This document shows, one piece after another, positions 45,492 to 54,238 of a stretch of DNA of 64,000 nucleotides. A program made the position numbers and the translations under genes. The DNA is taken from contig NZ_CP084541.1 in NCBI RefSeq assembly GCF_020410765.1, forward strand, positions 3,925,001 through 3,989,000, in the 5' to 3' direction. Source of the stretch: Streptomyces marincola (GTDB taxonomy: Bacteria; Actinomycetota; Actinomycetes; Streptomycetales; Streptomycetaceae). How positions within the stretch are numbered: the first letter of the stretch is position 1; the number at the start of each line of letters is the position of its first letter. The notes below the pieces were generated by a model. That model worked only from the letters and a program-made list of their open reading frames with translations, ran no database searches and was not told where the DNA came from.

Positions 45492-46271
45492 ATGGCCAAG
45501 CGCATCGACGTCCAAGGACTCACCGCGTACTACGGCTCCCACAAGGCGATCGAGGGCATTAGCCTCCAGGTGGAACCGCGGTCGGTGACCGCGTTCATCG
45601 GCCCGTCCGGCTGCGGCAAGTCGACCTTCCTGCGCACGCTGAACCGCATGCACGAGGTCACCCCCAGCGGGCGCGTCGAGGGCAAGGTGCTGCTGGACGA
45701 CGAGGACCTGTACGGCCCCGGCGTCGACCCCGTGTCGGTGCGCCGCACGGTCGGCATGGTCTTCCAGCGGCCGAACCCGTTCCCCACCATGTCGATCTAC
45801 GACAACGTGGCGGCCGGGCTCAAGCTGAACGGCATCAGGTACCGCAAGTCGGAGCTCGACGACATCGTCGAGAAGAACCTGCGCGGCGCCAACCTGTGGA
45901 ACGAGGTCAAGGACCGGCTCGACAAGCCGGGTTCCGGCCTCTCCGGCGGCCAGCAGCAGCGGCTGTGCATCGCCAGGGCCACGGCCGTCGAGCCCGAGGT
46001 GCTGCTGATGGACGAGCCGTGCTCCGCGCTCGACCCGATCTCCACCCTCGCCATCGAGGACCTCATCGACAAGATGAAGGAGCGGTTCACCATCGTCATC
46101 GTCACCCACAACATGCAGCAGGCGGCCCGCGTCTCGGACCGCACCGCGTTCTTCAACCTCGCCGCCATCGGCGAGCCCGGCCGGCTGATCGAGGTCGACG
46201 ACACGCAGCGGATCTTCTCCAACCCGTCCGTGCAGGCCACCGAGGACTACATCTCCGGCCGCTTCGGCTGA
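45492..46271 (+). CDS. pstB: PstB, phosphate ABC transporter ATPase
   Basis: A 259-residue ATPase with Walker [11 protein letters not shown]-loop [11 protein letters not shown], signature [14 protein letters not shown], Walker [14 protein letters not shown] and H-loop VTHNMQQA, the classical PstB sequence. The usual length is kept. It follows pstA by 49 nt; the hairpin at 46265-46299 begins inside its final codons. A phoU gene does not follow, which is normal in Streptomyces. Confidence 0.96.
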   Translation: MAKRIDVQGLTAYYGSHKAIEGISLQVEPRSVTAFIGPSGCGKSTFLRTLNRMHEVTPSGRVEGKVLLDDEDLYGPGVDPVSVRRTVGMVFQRPNPFPTMSIYDNVAAGLKLNGIRYRKSELDDIVEKNLRGANLWNEVKDRLDKPGSGLSGGQQQRLCIARATAVEPEVLLMDEPCSALDPISTLAIEDLIDKMKERFTIVIVTHNMQQAARVSDRTAFFNLAAIGEPGRLIEVDDTQRIFSNPSVQATEDYISGRFG

Positions 46272-46299
46272 CCCGCCCGGCGCGCGGGCGGGTCAGCCG
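46265..46299 (+). terminator. pst operon terminator overlapping the pstB stop
   Basis: Perfect 15-bp stem (46265-46279 with 46285-46299) around a 5-nt loop. The left arm contains the pstB stop codon (TGA at 46269-46271). It also lies at the end of the convergent protease gene at 46308, so it can serve both. Confidence 0.85.
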
Positions 46300-46307
46300 C
46301 GGACGGC

Positions 46308-49300
46308 TCAGGCCGTCCGGTAGGCGTCGATGATCTCCTGGGTCACGGTGGTGCCCGCCGCGCCCCCGAGCTCGGCGCGGAACGACACGCTGCCGCCGGC
46401 CTCGGGGTTGGCGACCCGCACGGCGCCGTCCTCGACCGGCGCCTCGGTCCACGTCCCGCCGCCGTCCGTCGAGACGGACACGGTCAGCGACGCGCCGTCG
46501 GCGCCCTGCACGGTCACGGGAACGGTCACCGTCTCACCCGCGGGCGACGTGCTGTCGAGCGCCAGTTCCGGCGTGAACCTGACCACGCCGGCCGGCACCC
46601 GCACCGGCCCGTCCTCCGGGCCCGCGGCCGAGGTGAACGCGGCCGACCACGTCACCCGCGTGCTCACCGAGGCGATCGGCTCGGGTCCTTCGGGGCTCCT
46701 GGTGACCGTCGTCACCAGCTCGTAGTCCGCCTCCTCGGGGGGCAGTTCGAACGCGACGAAGTCCAGCGGGTCGGCCGCCGTGGCGAACTCCTCGCCGTCG
46801 CGGTACAGCGTCGTGCCCGCCTCGTCGTACAGGCTGTCGCCCGCGTTGCCCTGGCCGTCCGTGAACGGGTTGATCCGGCCGCTCAGCGTGTCGCCGAAAC
46901 GGACCAGGCCGTCGTCCTCCCCGAGCGCCGGGCCGAACACGCCGACGCCGAGCGTCTTCTCGTGGCTGCTGCCCGGCTCGTAGGCCACGGAGTCCGACAT
47001 GTGAATCCCGACGAGGGACCCGTTCGCGTTGTCCACCATGAGCTCATGGGCCCACTCCCCGTCCAGGGCGTCCACGAACACCTGCTCGGTCCGCGGCAGC
47101 GGGGTGTTGTAGGCCCCGGCCCACGGCACGAGCGAGGAGAACGAGAACAGCGCACCGGTCATACCGGGCAGCGAGGCACCCGCGTGGAGGGTGACGGACG
47201 CCAGGTCCGCCGTCTCGGTGCGGTCGGACAGCCCGGTGTAGAACGAGCCCTCCTGCGTGTGCACGCCGTGGTATGTGGCCTCCTCGCCTTCCCACGTGGC
47301 GGCGGCGTAGCCGGAGATGCCCCAGCCCTCGCCGGGCTCGCCGATCTGCGCGGTGCGCAGACCTTCCGGCATCCCGTCGATCGACCACGCCGACTCGTAC
47401 ACGGGCTCGCCGTGGTGCTCCAGCCGGTACCCGGCCACCAGGGAGAGCGGCGCGGCCTCCTCGGCCAGCGTCATCGAGATCTCCTCGGCGGTGGTGGCGT
47501 CCGCCCGCACGGCCGTGTCCTGCGTGACGGACAGCGTCGGCTGCACGAGCCAGTCGACGCCGGTGTCCGCGCCCTCCTCGTCGCGCTGGAACACGGTGGC
47601 GTCCACCTGGTACTCGCCCCCCGGCACCCGGACCGTGCCGCTGCCCCCCTCGGCGGGCACATCGTGGAACGAGCCGGTCTCCAGGTCGATCAGCGTGGCC
47701 CACCAGGCGTCGGCCGGCGTGCCGTCGCGGTCGGTGGCCTCGACGGTCACCTCGAACATCTGCTCCTCGCGCACCACCGCGCCCGCGGTGACGACGCGTT
47801 CGCCGTTCTCGCCGGTCGCGGTGACGTGGGTGCTGTAGGTGCCGTACAGGTCGCCGCCGTGGGTGGTGTCCGCGGTGGCGCGGACGGTGGCGGTGCCGCG
47901 GGCGGGCACGGTGACCTCGGCGGCCTCAAGCGCGAACATGCCCTCGGGAGCCGGGTTGCCCTCCGGGTCGGTGCCGGTGGCCGACAGGGCGAGGGTGACG
48001 TCGGTGTCGCCGTGGTTGGTGTACGTCAGGTCCTTGGTGACGGGTTCGGCGTCCTCGTGCGGCCAGGGCACGGTGCCGAAGGTCAGCGACACCGGGTCGG
48101 CGGTGACCGTCTGCGCCAGCGCGGCCGGCACGTCGACGCGGCCGGCGCCCTGCTGGAACGCGCTGTAGCCCTCGGCCGGGCGGGCGGAGGAGGTGAGGGC
48201 GGCCTTGATCTGCTCGCCGGTCCAGTCGGGGTTGGCCTGGGCGAGCAGCGCGGCGGCTCCCGCCGCGTGCGGGGTGGCCATGGAGGTGCCCGAGATGGCG
48301 ACGTAGCCGTCGGCGACGGGGTCGCCGTAGTCCCAGATGGCGGCGTTCTCGGCACCCGCGGCGCCGATGTCGGCGCCGGGCGCGGTGATGTCGGGCTTGA
48401 CGGCGCCGTCGCGGGTGCGGGGGCCGACGGAGGAGAAGTCGGCGAGCGCGTCGCTCTTGTCGACGGCGCCGAGGGTGAGGGCGGCGTCGGCCGTTCCCGG
48501 GGAGCCGACGGTCCCCGGCGCCGGTCCGCTGTTGCCCGCCGCGATGACGAAGAGGGTGTCGGAGGCGGCGGAGAGGGTGTTGACGGCCTCTTCCATGGGG
48601 TCGATCGTGCTGCCCGCCGGGCCGCCGAGGCTCATGTTGACGACGTCGGCGCCCTGCTCGACGGCCCACTCCATCCCGGCGATGATGCCGGATTCGGAGC
48701 CGAAGCCGAAGTCGTCGAGGACCTTGCCGTTGAGGAGCCGGGCGCCGGGGGCGACGCCGCGGTAGGCGCCGTCGGAGTGGGCGCCCGTGCCCGCGGCCGT
48801 GGAGGCCACGTGGGTGCCGTGGCCGTCGCGGTCCTCGGCGTCGGCCGCGTCGGAGAAGTTCTCCTCGGCGACGACCTGGCCGACGAGGTCGGGGTGCTGC
48901 TCGTCGATCCCGGTGTCGAGCACCGCGATCGTGGTGCCCGTGCCGTCGTGGCCGGCCTCCCACGCCTCGGGCGCCCCGATCTGCGGAACGCTCTCCGCCA
49001 GGGACTTGGCGACGATGCCGTCGAGCGCGATGCTCTCGATGCCGGGCGCGGCGGCCAGCGTGCGCGCGTCGCCCGCGGGCTCGGTCAGCGTGCCCCACAG
49101 GCCCGCCTGCTCGCCCTCGGGCACGGTGAAGGCCTCGCCGTTGATGGCGTCGAGGCGGGTGCCCCCGGTGTCCTGGAGGGCGCGCGGCCGGTCGTTCTCG
49201 TAGGTGACGATCAACGGCAGCCCGCCCTTGGCGCGGTACTGCTCGCGGCTCAGTTCCGCGACGTCGAACAGGCGCCGGTCCAGCGTCCCCTGGGCCAGCA

Positions 49301-49613
49301 GGGGCAGCGCGTCGGCCGGGACGACGTGCGTGCCGGGGCCGGATTCGAGGATGCGCAGGGGTATGGATTCGCGCCCCGGCGCGCGGATGACGCCGGTGAC
49401 CTCGCCGGCGTCGTCGACGGCGACGCGGTCGCCGGTGATGAGCGTGACGAGACCCGCGCCGGCGGCCCGGGCACCGGTCGCGTCGGCGGAGACGGTGGCG
49501 GCGGCGGGCCGCGCGGCGGCCGGCCCGGTGGCGCCCGCGGCCAGCGCGCCTGCCGCCACGGCGGCCGCCGCCACGGCGGCACGCGACCGCCGCGGTCTTC
49601 CTGGTTGCTTCAT
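46308..49613 (-). CDS. Large secreted S8 subtilase with C-terminal repeat domains
   Basis: A 1101-residue exported protease. A signal peptide (residues 1-35, KQPGRPRRSRAAVAAAAVAA) precedes a conserved N-terminal domain (about 55-197, VTLITGDRVAVDDAGEVTGV), the S8 domain (about 215-500) and a C-terminal half of about 600 residues. The catalytic residues are Asp233 (IAVLDTGID), His265 (GHGTHVAS), oxyanion Asn361 (AAGNSG) and Ser444 (SGTSMATPHAAG). The C-terminal half holds beta-sandwich domains, beginning with an Fn3/NPCBM-like segment (VTVPARGTATVRATADT) and ending EIIDAYRTA. Family members are large extracellular proteases of streptomycetes. It lies between pstB and the Pit genes, directly followed upstream by a paralogue lacking the catalytic domain. 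Confidence 0.93.
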   Translation of the reverse strand: MKQPGRPRRSRAAVAAAAVAAGALAAGATGPAAARPAAATVSADATGARAAGAGLVTLITGDRVAVDDAGEVTGVIRAPGRESIPLRILESGPGTHVVPADALPLLAQGTLDRRLFDVAELSREQYRAKGGLPLIVTYENDRPRALQDTGGTRLDAINGEAFTVPEGEQAGLWGTLTEPAGDARTLAAAPGIESIALDGIVAKSLAESVPQIGAPEAWEAGHDGTGTTIAVLDTGIDEQHPDLVGQVVAEENFSDAADAEDRDGHGTHVASTAAGTGAHSDGAYRGVAPGARLLNGKVLDDFGFGSESGIIAGMEWAVEQGADVVNMSLGGPAGSTIDPMEEAVNTLSAASDTLFVIAAGNSGPAPGTVGSPGTADAALTLGAVDKSDALADFSSVGPRTRDGAVKPDITAPGADIGAAGAENAAIWDYGDPVADGYVAISGTSMATPHAAGAAALLAQANPDWTGEQIKAALTSSARPAEGYSAFQQGAGRVDVPAALAQTVTADPVSLTFGTVPWPHEDAEPVTKDLTYTNHGDTDVTLALSATGTDPEGNPAPEGMFALEAAEVTVPARGTATVRATADTTHGGDLYGTYSTHVTATGENGERVVTAGAVVREEQMFEVTVEATDRDGTPADAWWATLIDLETGSFHDVPAEGGSGTVRVPGGEYQVDATVFQRDEEGADTGVDWLVQPTLSVTQDTAVRADATTAEEISMTLAEEAAPLSLVAGYRLEHHGEPVYESAWSIDGMPEGLRTAQIGEPGEGWGISGYAAATWEGEEATYHGVHTQEGSFYTGLSDRTETADLASVTLHAGASLPGMTGALFSFSSLVPWAGAYNTPLPRTEQVFVDALDGEWAHELMVDNANGSLVGIHMSDSVAYEPGSSHEKTLGVGVFGPALGEDDGLVRFGDTLSGRINPFTDGQGNAGDSLYDEAGTTLYRDGEEFATAADPLDFVAFELPPEEADYELVTTVTRSPEGPEPIASVSTRVTWSAAFTSAAGPEDGPVRVPAGVVRFTPELALDSTSPAGETVTVPVTVQGADGASLTVSVSTDGGGTWTEAPVEDGAVRVANPEAGGSVSFRAELGGAAGTTVTQEIIDAYRTA

Positions 49614-49805
49614 CGCAAACCCCTTCAGGGCAGAGGTGTGGGCGGGGGAAGTCGCTTGTTCCCCTGTCGTAACCCTGTCCGTGAAGCCGCTCCCGGGACC
49701 CTGGTGGTGGGCGGGGGATGGGTGAGGAAATTGTGAACCGGCTTGGCGAGCAAACGAGTTGTGCCGTAGCGAACCGGCACGCGCGGCGGGCGGGCCGGCG
49801 CGGGG

Positions 49806-51923
49806 TCAGGCCGTTCGGTAGGCGTCGATGATGTCAAGCCCTGTGGCGTTGCCCGCCGTGTCCTCGACCTCGGCGCGCAGCGAGACGGTGCCGCCCGCCT
49901 CGGGGTTGGGGATGCGCACGGCGCCGTCCTCGACCGGCACCCCGGTCCACGTCTCGCCGCCGTCGGCCGACCAGGAGACGGCGAGCGAGGCCAGGTCGCC
50001 GACCGGGCCCGCGCTCCGCACGGTCACGGGAACGGTCACCGTCGTGCCCGCGGGTGAGGTGCTGTCCGGTGCCAACTTCGGTGAGAAACGCACCATGTTG
50101 ACCGGGATCGCACCCGATTGCCCCGCTGCCGGGGCCGCCGAGGTGAAGGCGAACGAGGCCGTGATCTCCGTGCTCACCGACGCGGCGCGCGCGGCCTCGT
50201 CCGCGCCTCGCGAGACGGTCGTCACCAGCTCGTACCCCGCCTTCTCCGGCGGCAGCAGGAAGCGCACGCCGTCCAGGTGCTCGTCCTCGGTGGCGAACTC
50301 CTCGCCGTCGCGGTACAGCGTGGTGCGGCCACTGGCGTGGACGCTGTGGCCGATGTGGCCGCCCCCGTCGGAGAACGGGTTGATCCGGCCGGACAGCCGG
50401 TCGCCATCCCGCACCGGGCCGAACACGCCGACGTTGAACGTGGCCGTGGAACCGCCGCCCGGTTCGTGCGCGGTCCACTCGGAGATGCCGCCCGCGAGGA
50501 TGTCGGGCCGGCCGGGGGTGAACTGCTCGAACTGCTGCCGCCACTGCCCCTCCTCGGCGTCGAGGAGCACCTTGCCCGTGCGCGGCAGCGCGTGCTCGCC
50601 GGTGAACATCGCCCACCCGGTCCCCGAGAAGAGGGCCGACAGCCTGCCGGTCCTGCCCGGCAGCGACGACCCCTCCTCGACGGTGACGGTCGTGAACATG
50701 TCGGGTCCCGGGTGGTCGGTCAGCCCCGTGTAGAAGGAGCCTGCCCGCAGGTCCGCGCTGTGGTACTCGGTGCCCTCCGCCTCCCAGACCGCGTGGGCGG
50801 CGCTCGACACCCGCCGGTCGGTGGCGGGCGGGCCGAGCTGCGCGGTCCGGAAACCGTCGGGCAGGCGGCCCACGCCCTGGGCGGAGCTGCTGGTGCCCGC
50901 GGGGCCGTCCAGCGTCCAGCCGACGAGCAGTTCGCGCGGCTCGGCCGCGTCGTCGGGAACGGTCATCACGATCTCTTCTGCCGTCGCGGCGTCGGCGCGC
51001 ACGGCCGTGTCCTCGGTGAGCGACAGCGTCGGCCGCACGAGCCAGTCGACGCCGGTCACCTCACCCGCCGCGTTCCGCAGGGAGACCGTGGTCTCCACGG
51101 CGTACTCCCCGGGAGGCAGCGAGAGGGAGGCGCCGCCCTCGGGGCCCGACAGGTAGTGGACCTCCATCGTCGCCAGGTCGGTCACCAGCGCGTGCCAGTC
51201 GGCGGCGGGCGCGCCGGTCCTGTCGGTGGCCTTGACGGACAGGGTCAACGACCGCGCGGCGCGGTGCGCGGGCGGCTCCGGGCGGACGGCTTCCCCGCCG
51301 GCGTCCCCGTCGCCGCCGAGGGCGATCCGGGCGAGGCCGGGCGCGGCGGTCAGGGCGTGGGTACCGGAGGCGGGCTCGGTGAGGGCGGTCCAGAGGTCGT
51401 CGGTTCCGGGGACGGGAACGGCGACGGCCTCGCCGTCTCCGGCGTCGGACGAGGTGCCGGCCGGGAGGCCGAGGGGGCGGGACCGGCCGTCATCCCAGGA
51501 GAGGACGAGCGGGAGGCGTCCGGAGCCGTGGGCCTGCGCGCGGGCGAGTCGCGCGGTGTCGAAGAGGCGGCGGTCGAGCGTTCCCGCGTGCAGCAGGGGC
51601 AGGGCGTCCGCGGGGACGACGTGGGTGGTCGTGCCGGTGTCGAGGACGTGCAGGGGGACGGCCTCGCGGCCGGGCGCGTGGCGCACGCCGGTGACGTCGC
51701 CCGCGGCGTCGAGGGTGACGCGGTCGCCGGTGATCAGGGTGACGGCCGCGGCCCCGGCGGCCGGGCTCGCGCCTCCGGTCGCGAGACGCGTGGCGCCGGT
51801 CGCGGGGCTCGCGGCGCCGGTGGCCCCGGTGGCCGGGCCCGTCGCGCCCGCGATCAGCGCGGCGGCGGCGGCGACCGCCACCGCGCTCACGCGCGTTCGG
51901 CGTGGTCGTCCTGCTCGCAGCAT
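49806..51923 (-). CDS. Secreted paralogue of the S8 subtilase lacking the whole protease domain
   Basis: A 705-residue exported protein. It has a signal peptide (RAGRPRRTRVSAVAVAAAAA), a Gly/Ala/Thr stretch, then residues 60-202 align with residues 57-197 of the neighbouring protease (VTLITGDRVTLDAAGDVTGV; LTEPASGTHALTAAPGLARI). After a linker of about 20 residues, residues 224-705 align with residues 618-1101 of the protease: SVKATDRTGAPAADWHALV, VDWLVRPTLSLTEDTAVRAD, SFYTGLTDHPGPD, PINPFSDGG-like RINPFSDGG, and the same DIIDAYRTA end. The protease residues 198-617, with all catalytic residues, have no counterpart. The reading frame is intact, with GGGAG upstream of the ATG, so this is not a simple frameshift. 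It probably arose by duplication and deletion. Confidence 0.88.
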   Translation of the reverse strand: MLRAGRPRRTRVSAVAVAAAAALIAGATGPATGATGAASPATGATRLATGGASPAAGAAAVTLITGDRVTLDAAGDVTGVRHAPGREAVPLHVLDTGTTTHVVPADALPLLHAGTLDRRLFDTARLARAQAHGSGRLPLVLSWDDGRSRPLGLPAGTSSDAGDGEAVAVPVPGTDDLWTALTEPASGTHALTAAPGLARIALGGDGDAGGEAVRPEPPAHRAARSLTLSVKATDRTGAPAADWHALVTDLATMEVHYLSGPEGGASLSLPPGEYAVETTVSLRNAAGEVTGVDWLVRPTLSLTEDTAVRADAATAEEIVMTVPDDAAEPRELLVGWTLDGPAGTSSSAQGVGRLPDGFRTAQLGPPATDRRVSSAAHAVWEAEGTEYHSADLRAGSFYTGLTDHPGPDMFTTVTVEEGSSLPGRTGRLSALFSGTGWAMFTGEHALPRTGKVLLDAEEGQWRQQFEQFTPGRPDILAGGISEWTAHEPGGGSTATFNVGVFGPVRDGDRLSGRINPFSDGGGHIGHSVHASGRTTLYRDGEEFATEDEHLDGVRFLLPPEKAGYELVTTVSRGADEAARAASVSTEITASFAFTSAAPAAGQSGAIPVNMVRFSPKLAPDSTSPAGTTVTVPVTVRSAGPVGDLASLAVSWSADGGETWTGVPVEDGAVRIPNPEAGGTVSLRAEVEDTAGNATGLDIIDAYRTA

Positions 51924-52016
51924 GGGAACTCCCAACGAGAGAAGCGGGGCGGAAACGGTGAGCCGCCCTCTCGCGAGTGTTGTCCGCGGGCGGGCGCGAG
52001 TTCCCTCACGCCCGCG

Positions 52017-52036
52017 CGCCGGGGCGCGCCCCGGCG
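52017..52036. terminator. Palindrome after the pit gene
   Basis: A 20-bp perfect palindrome, CGCCGGGGCG joined to its complement (52017-52036), 28 nt past the pit stop and upstream of the protease-less gene. It is probably the pit terminator. Confidence 0.55.
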
Positions 52037-52063
52037 GGCCCGGCGTCGGCGCGCCGCGCGGGC

Positions 52064-53062
52064 TCAGGGCACCACGAGCCGCACGAGCCCGTAGCCGGCG
52101 GCGGCCAGGGCCGCCGCGGCCGGCATGGTGACGCACCACCCGAGCACGATGTTCTTCGCGACCTGCCAGCGCACCGCGCTCAGCCGCCGCGTCGCCCCGG
52201 AACCCATGATCGCGGCGGTGAGGACGTGCGTCGTGGAGACCGGCGCGTGGAACAGGTAGGAGGCCGCGTACAGCACCGAGGCGGCCGTCGTCTCCGCGGC
52301 GAAGCCGCGCGGCGGGTCGAGTTCGATGACGCGGCGGCCGGACGTCCGCATGATCCGCCACCCGCCCAGGTACGTGCCGAGCGCGAGCATCGCGGCACAC
52401 GTGATCCTGACCCAGACCGGTATGCCGCCGCCCTCCCCCTCGGCATCCGCGACGACCAGGGCCAGCACGACCACGCCCATCGTCTTCTGCGCGTCCTGGA
52501 GCCCGTGGCCGAGCGCCATGCCGGCCGCGGAGACGGTCTGCGCCATGCGGAAGCCGCGTTGCGCCCGGTGCGGCCCCGCGCCGCGGAACGCCCACAGGAT
52601 GCCGACCATCACCAGGTAGCCGGCGAGCAGGCCGATGGCGGGGAAGAGGACCATCGGCAGCACGACACTCGTCAGCACGCCGTCCCAGTGCACCGTCGCC
52701 GCCCCGGCGAGCGCCGCGCCGACCAGGCCGCCGAACAGGGCCTGCGACGAGGACGAGGGCAGGCCGAGGCACCAGGCCGCCAGGTTCCACGCGATGGCCC
52801 CGAGGAGCGCGGCGAACAGGATCATCAGGCCCTGCTCGCCGGCGGGGGGATCGATCAGGTCCTCGCTGACGGTCTCCGCGACGCCCTGGCCGAGGAACGC
52901 GCCCGCCAGGTTCATGAATGCGGCCATCGCGAGCGCGACCCGGGGGGTCAGGGAGCGGGTTGAGATCGAGGTCGCGACCGCGCCGGCCGAGTCGCGGAAG
53001 CCGTTGGTGAGGGTGAAGAACAGCGCGGCGCCGACGACGACCGCCAGGGACAGGGTCTCCAC
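52064..53062 (-). CDS. pit: PiT-family low-affinity inorganic phosphate transporter
   Basis: A 332-residue membrane protein with eight or more hydrophobic segments and the two PiT signatures: near the N terminus, TLTNGFRDSAGAVATSISTR, and in the second half, MALGHGLQDAQKTMGVVVL. Also seen are LGLPSSSSQALFGGLVGAAL and APVSTTHVLTAAIMGSG. It moves phosphate, often as a metal-phosphate complex, driven by protons. GTG start 7 nt after the DUF47 gene with the ribosome binding site AGGAGT inside the intervening region. Confidence 0.93.
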   Translation of the reverse strand: METLSLAVVVGAALFFTLTNGFRDSAGAVATSISTRSLTPRVALAMAAFMNLAGAFLGQGVAETVSEDLIDPPAGEQGLMILFAALLGAIAWNLAAWCLGLPSSSSQALFGGLVGAALAGAATVHWDGVLTSVVLPMVLFPAIGLLAGYLVMVGILWAFRGAGPHRAQRGFRMAQTVSAAGMALGHGLQDAQKTMGVVVLALVVADAEGEGGGIPVWVRITCAAMLALGTYLGGWRIMRTSGRRVIELDPPRGFAAETTAASVLYAASYLFHAPVSTTHVLTAAIMGSGATRRLSAVRWQVAKNIVLGWCVTMPAAAALAAAGYGLVRLVVP

Positions 53063-53069
53063 GGCGGGC

Positions 53070-53690
53070 TCAGGACTCCTTGACCACGATGGTCTCCACC
53101 GTGTTGGCCACCGACTCGAACGCGTCGGCCGCCTCTTCGAGCACGTCGACGACCTGCTTCAGCTTCATGACCTCTATGGCCTCGTAGCCGCCGCTGAACA
53201 AGTGGGCGAGCAGTCTGCGGTGGATCTGGTCCGCCTGGTTCTCCAGGCGGTTCACCTCGATCCAGTACTCGTTCAGGTCGCGCATCGTGCGCAGCCGCGG
53301 CATGGCCTCCGCGGTCAGCTCCGCGGCCCGGCCGAGCACCTCGATCTGCTGCTCGACGCCCTTGGGCAGCTCGTCGATCTCGTACAGGACGACGAGGTCG
53401 ACGGCCTCCTCCATGAAGTCCATGATGTCGTCGAGCCGGGCGGCGAGGCGGTAGATGTCCTCCCGGTCGAAGGGGGTCACGAACGACGAGTTCAGCTGGT
53501 GGAAGATCGCGTGCGTCGCGTCGTCGCCCGCGTGCTCGGCCGCGCGCATCCGGTCCGCGATGTCGACGCGCGTAGCGGCATCGGCTCCGAGCAGTTCCAT
53601 CAGCAGTTTCGAGCCACTGAGAACGTTGTCGGCCGCGGTGGCGAACAGCTCGTAGAAGCTCGTCTCCCGGGGCGTCAGGCGAAAGCGCAC
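53070..53690 (-). CDS. DUF47/PhoU-like partner of the Pit transporter
   Basis: A 206-residue, all-helical protein of the DUF47 family, a PhoU relative found encoded next to pit genes in many bacteria (pap-pit). It shows FYELFATAADNVLSGSKLLM, DREDIYRLAARLDDIMDFME and LENQADQIHRRLL. It is thought to regulate the transporter. GTG start with AGGAACTGCC upstream. It ends 7 nt before the pit start, so the two are one operon. Confidence 0.9.
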   Translation of the reverse strand: MRFRLTPRETSFYELFATAADNVLSGSKLLMELLGADAATRVDIADRMRAAEHAGDDATHAIFHQLNSSFVTPFDREDIYRLAARLDDIMDFMEEAVDLVVLYEIDELPKGVEQQIEVLGRAAELTAEAMPRLRTMRDLNEYWIEVNRLENQADQIHRRLLAHLFSGGYEAIEVMKLKQVVDVLEEAADAFESVANTVETIVVKES

Positions 53691-53799
53691 GGCAGTTCCT
53701 CAGGCGTTCATCAGCGGGTGTCCCCGATGATGCTAAGGGCAGAAACAAGCCACGGCTAACCCCCGCCGTGCGACCCGGTCCAGGTCCGCCTCCCCGCGC

Positions 53800-54147
53800 T
53801 CAGCGGCCCCCGTTGTACGGGCCGTAGGGGCCGTCGCTGCTGCTCCACCCGCCGCGCCCGCGACCGGACACCGACTGGAGGGCAGGACGCACGTCCACGA
53901 GGTACACGATGGTCGCGATGGCGCCGGCGAGCACCAGGAGGAGCCACGGGATCAGCAGCTGGACGGCGACCGTGACGCCCAGGAGGACGAGCCAGAACGG
54001 CTTGGTCTGCTTGTCGGCCGCGCGGTAGGCGTCCTCGCGCTGAAGCGCGGCGTTGACCAGGGCGTACACGCTGAGGACCAACAGCCCCAGGAAGATGAGG
54101 CTCACGATCGAGCTGAAGCCTTGCATAAGCATGCTGTCCACCACCAT
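53800..54147 (-). CDS. DUF2516 small membrane protein
   Basis: A 115-residue protein with two or three hydrophobic segments (SSIVSLIFLGLLVLSVYALV, PFWLVLLGVTVAVQLLIPWL, LVLAGAIATIVYLVDVRP) and a polar Gly/Ser/Tyr tail. This is the DUF2516 layout. The function is unknown. Starts at 54147 or 54132 are both possible; the second has GGTGG upstream. In S. coelicolor, as I recall, it neighbours the XRE regulator gene as here. Confidence 0.83.
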   Translation of the reverse strand: MVVDSMLMQGFSSIVSLIFLGLLVLSVYALVNAALQREDAYRAADKQTKPFWLVLLGVTVAVQLLIPWLLLVLAGAIATIVYLVDVRPALQSVSGRGRGGWSSSDGPYGPYNGGR

Positions 54148-54238
54148 GTCGGTACGCTGACGTCCCTACCCACGCTACCGGCCGGGACACCACCCGCGTA
54201 ATGTCCCGCGGTCCCCGGCCGGCGGGCGCGGCCGTCGC

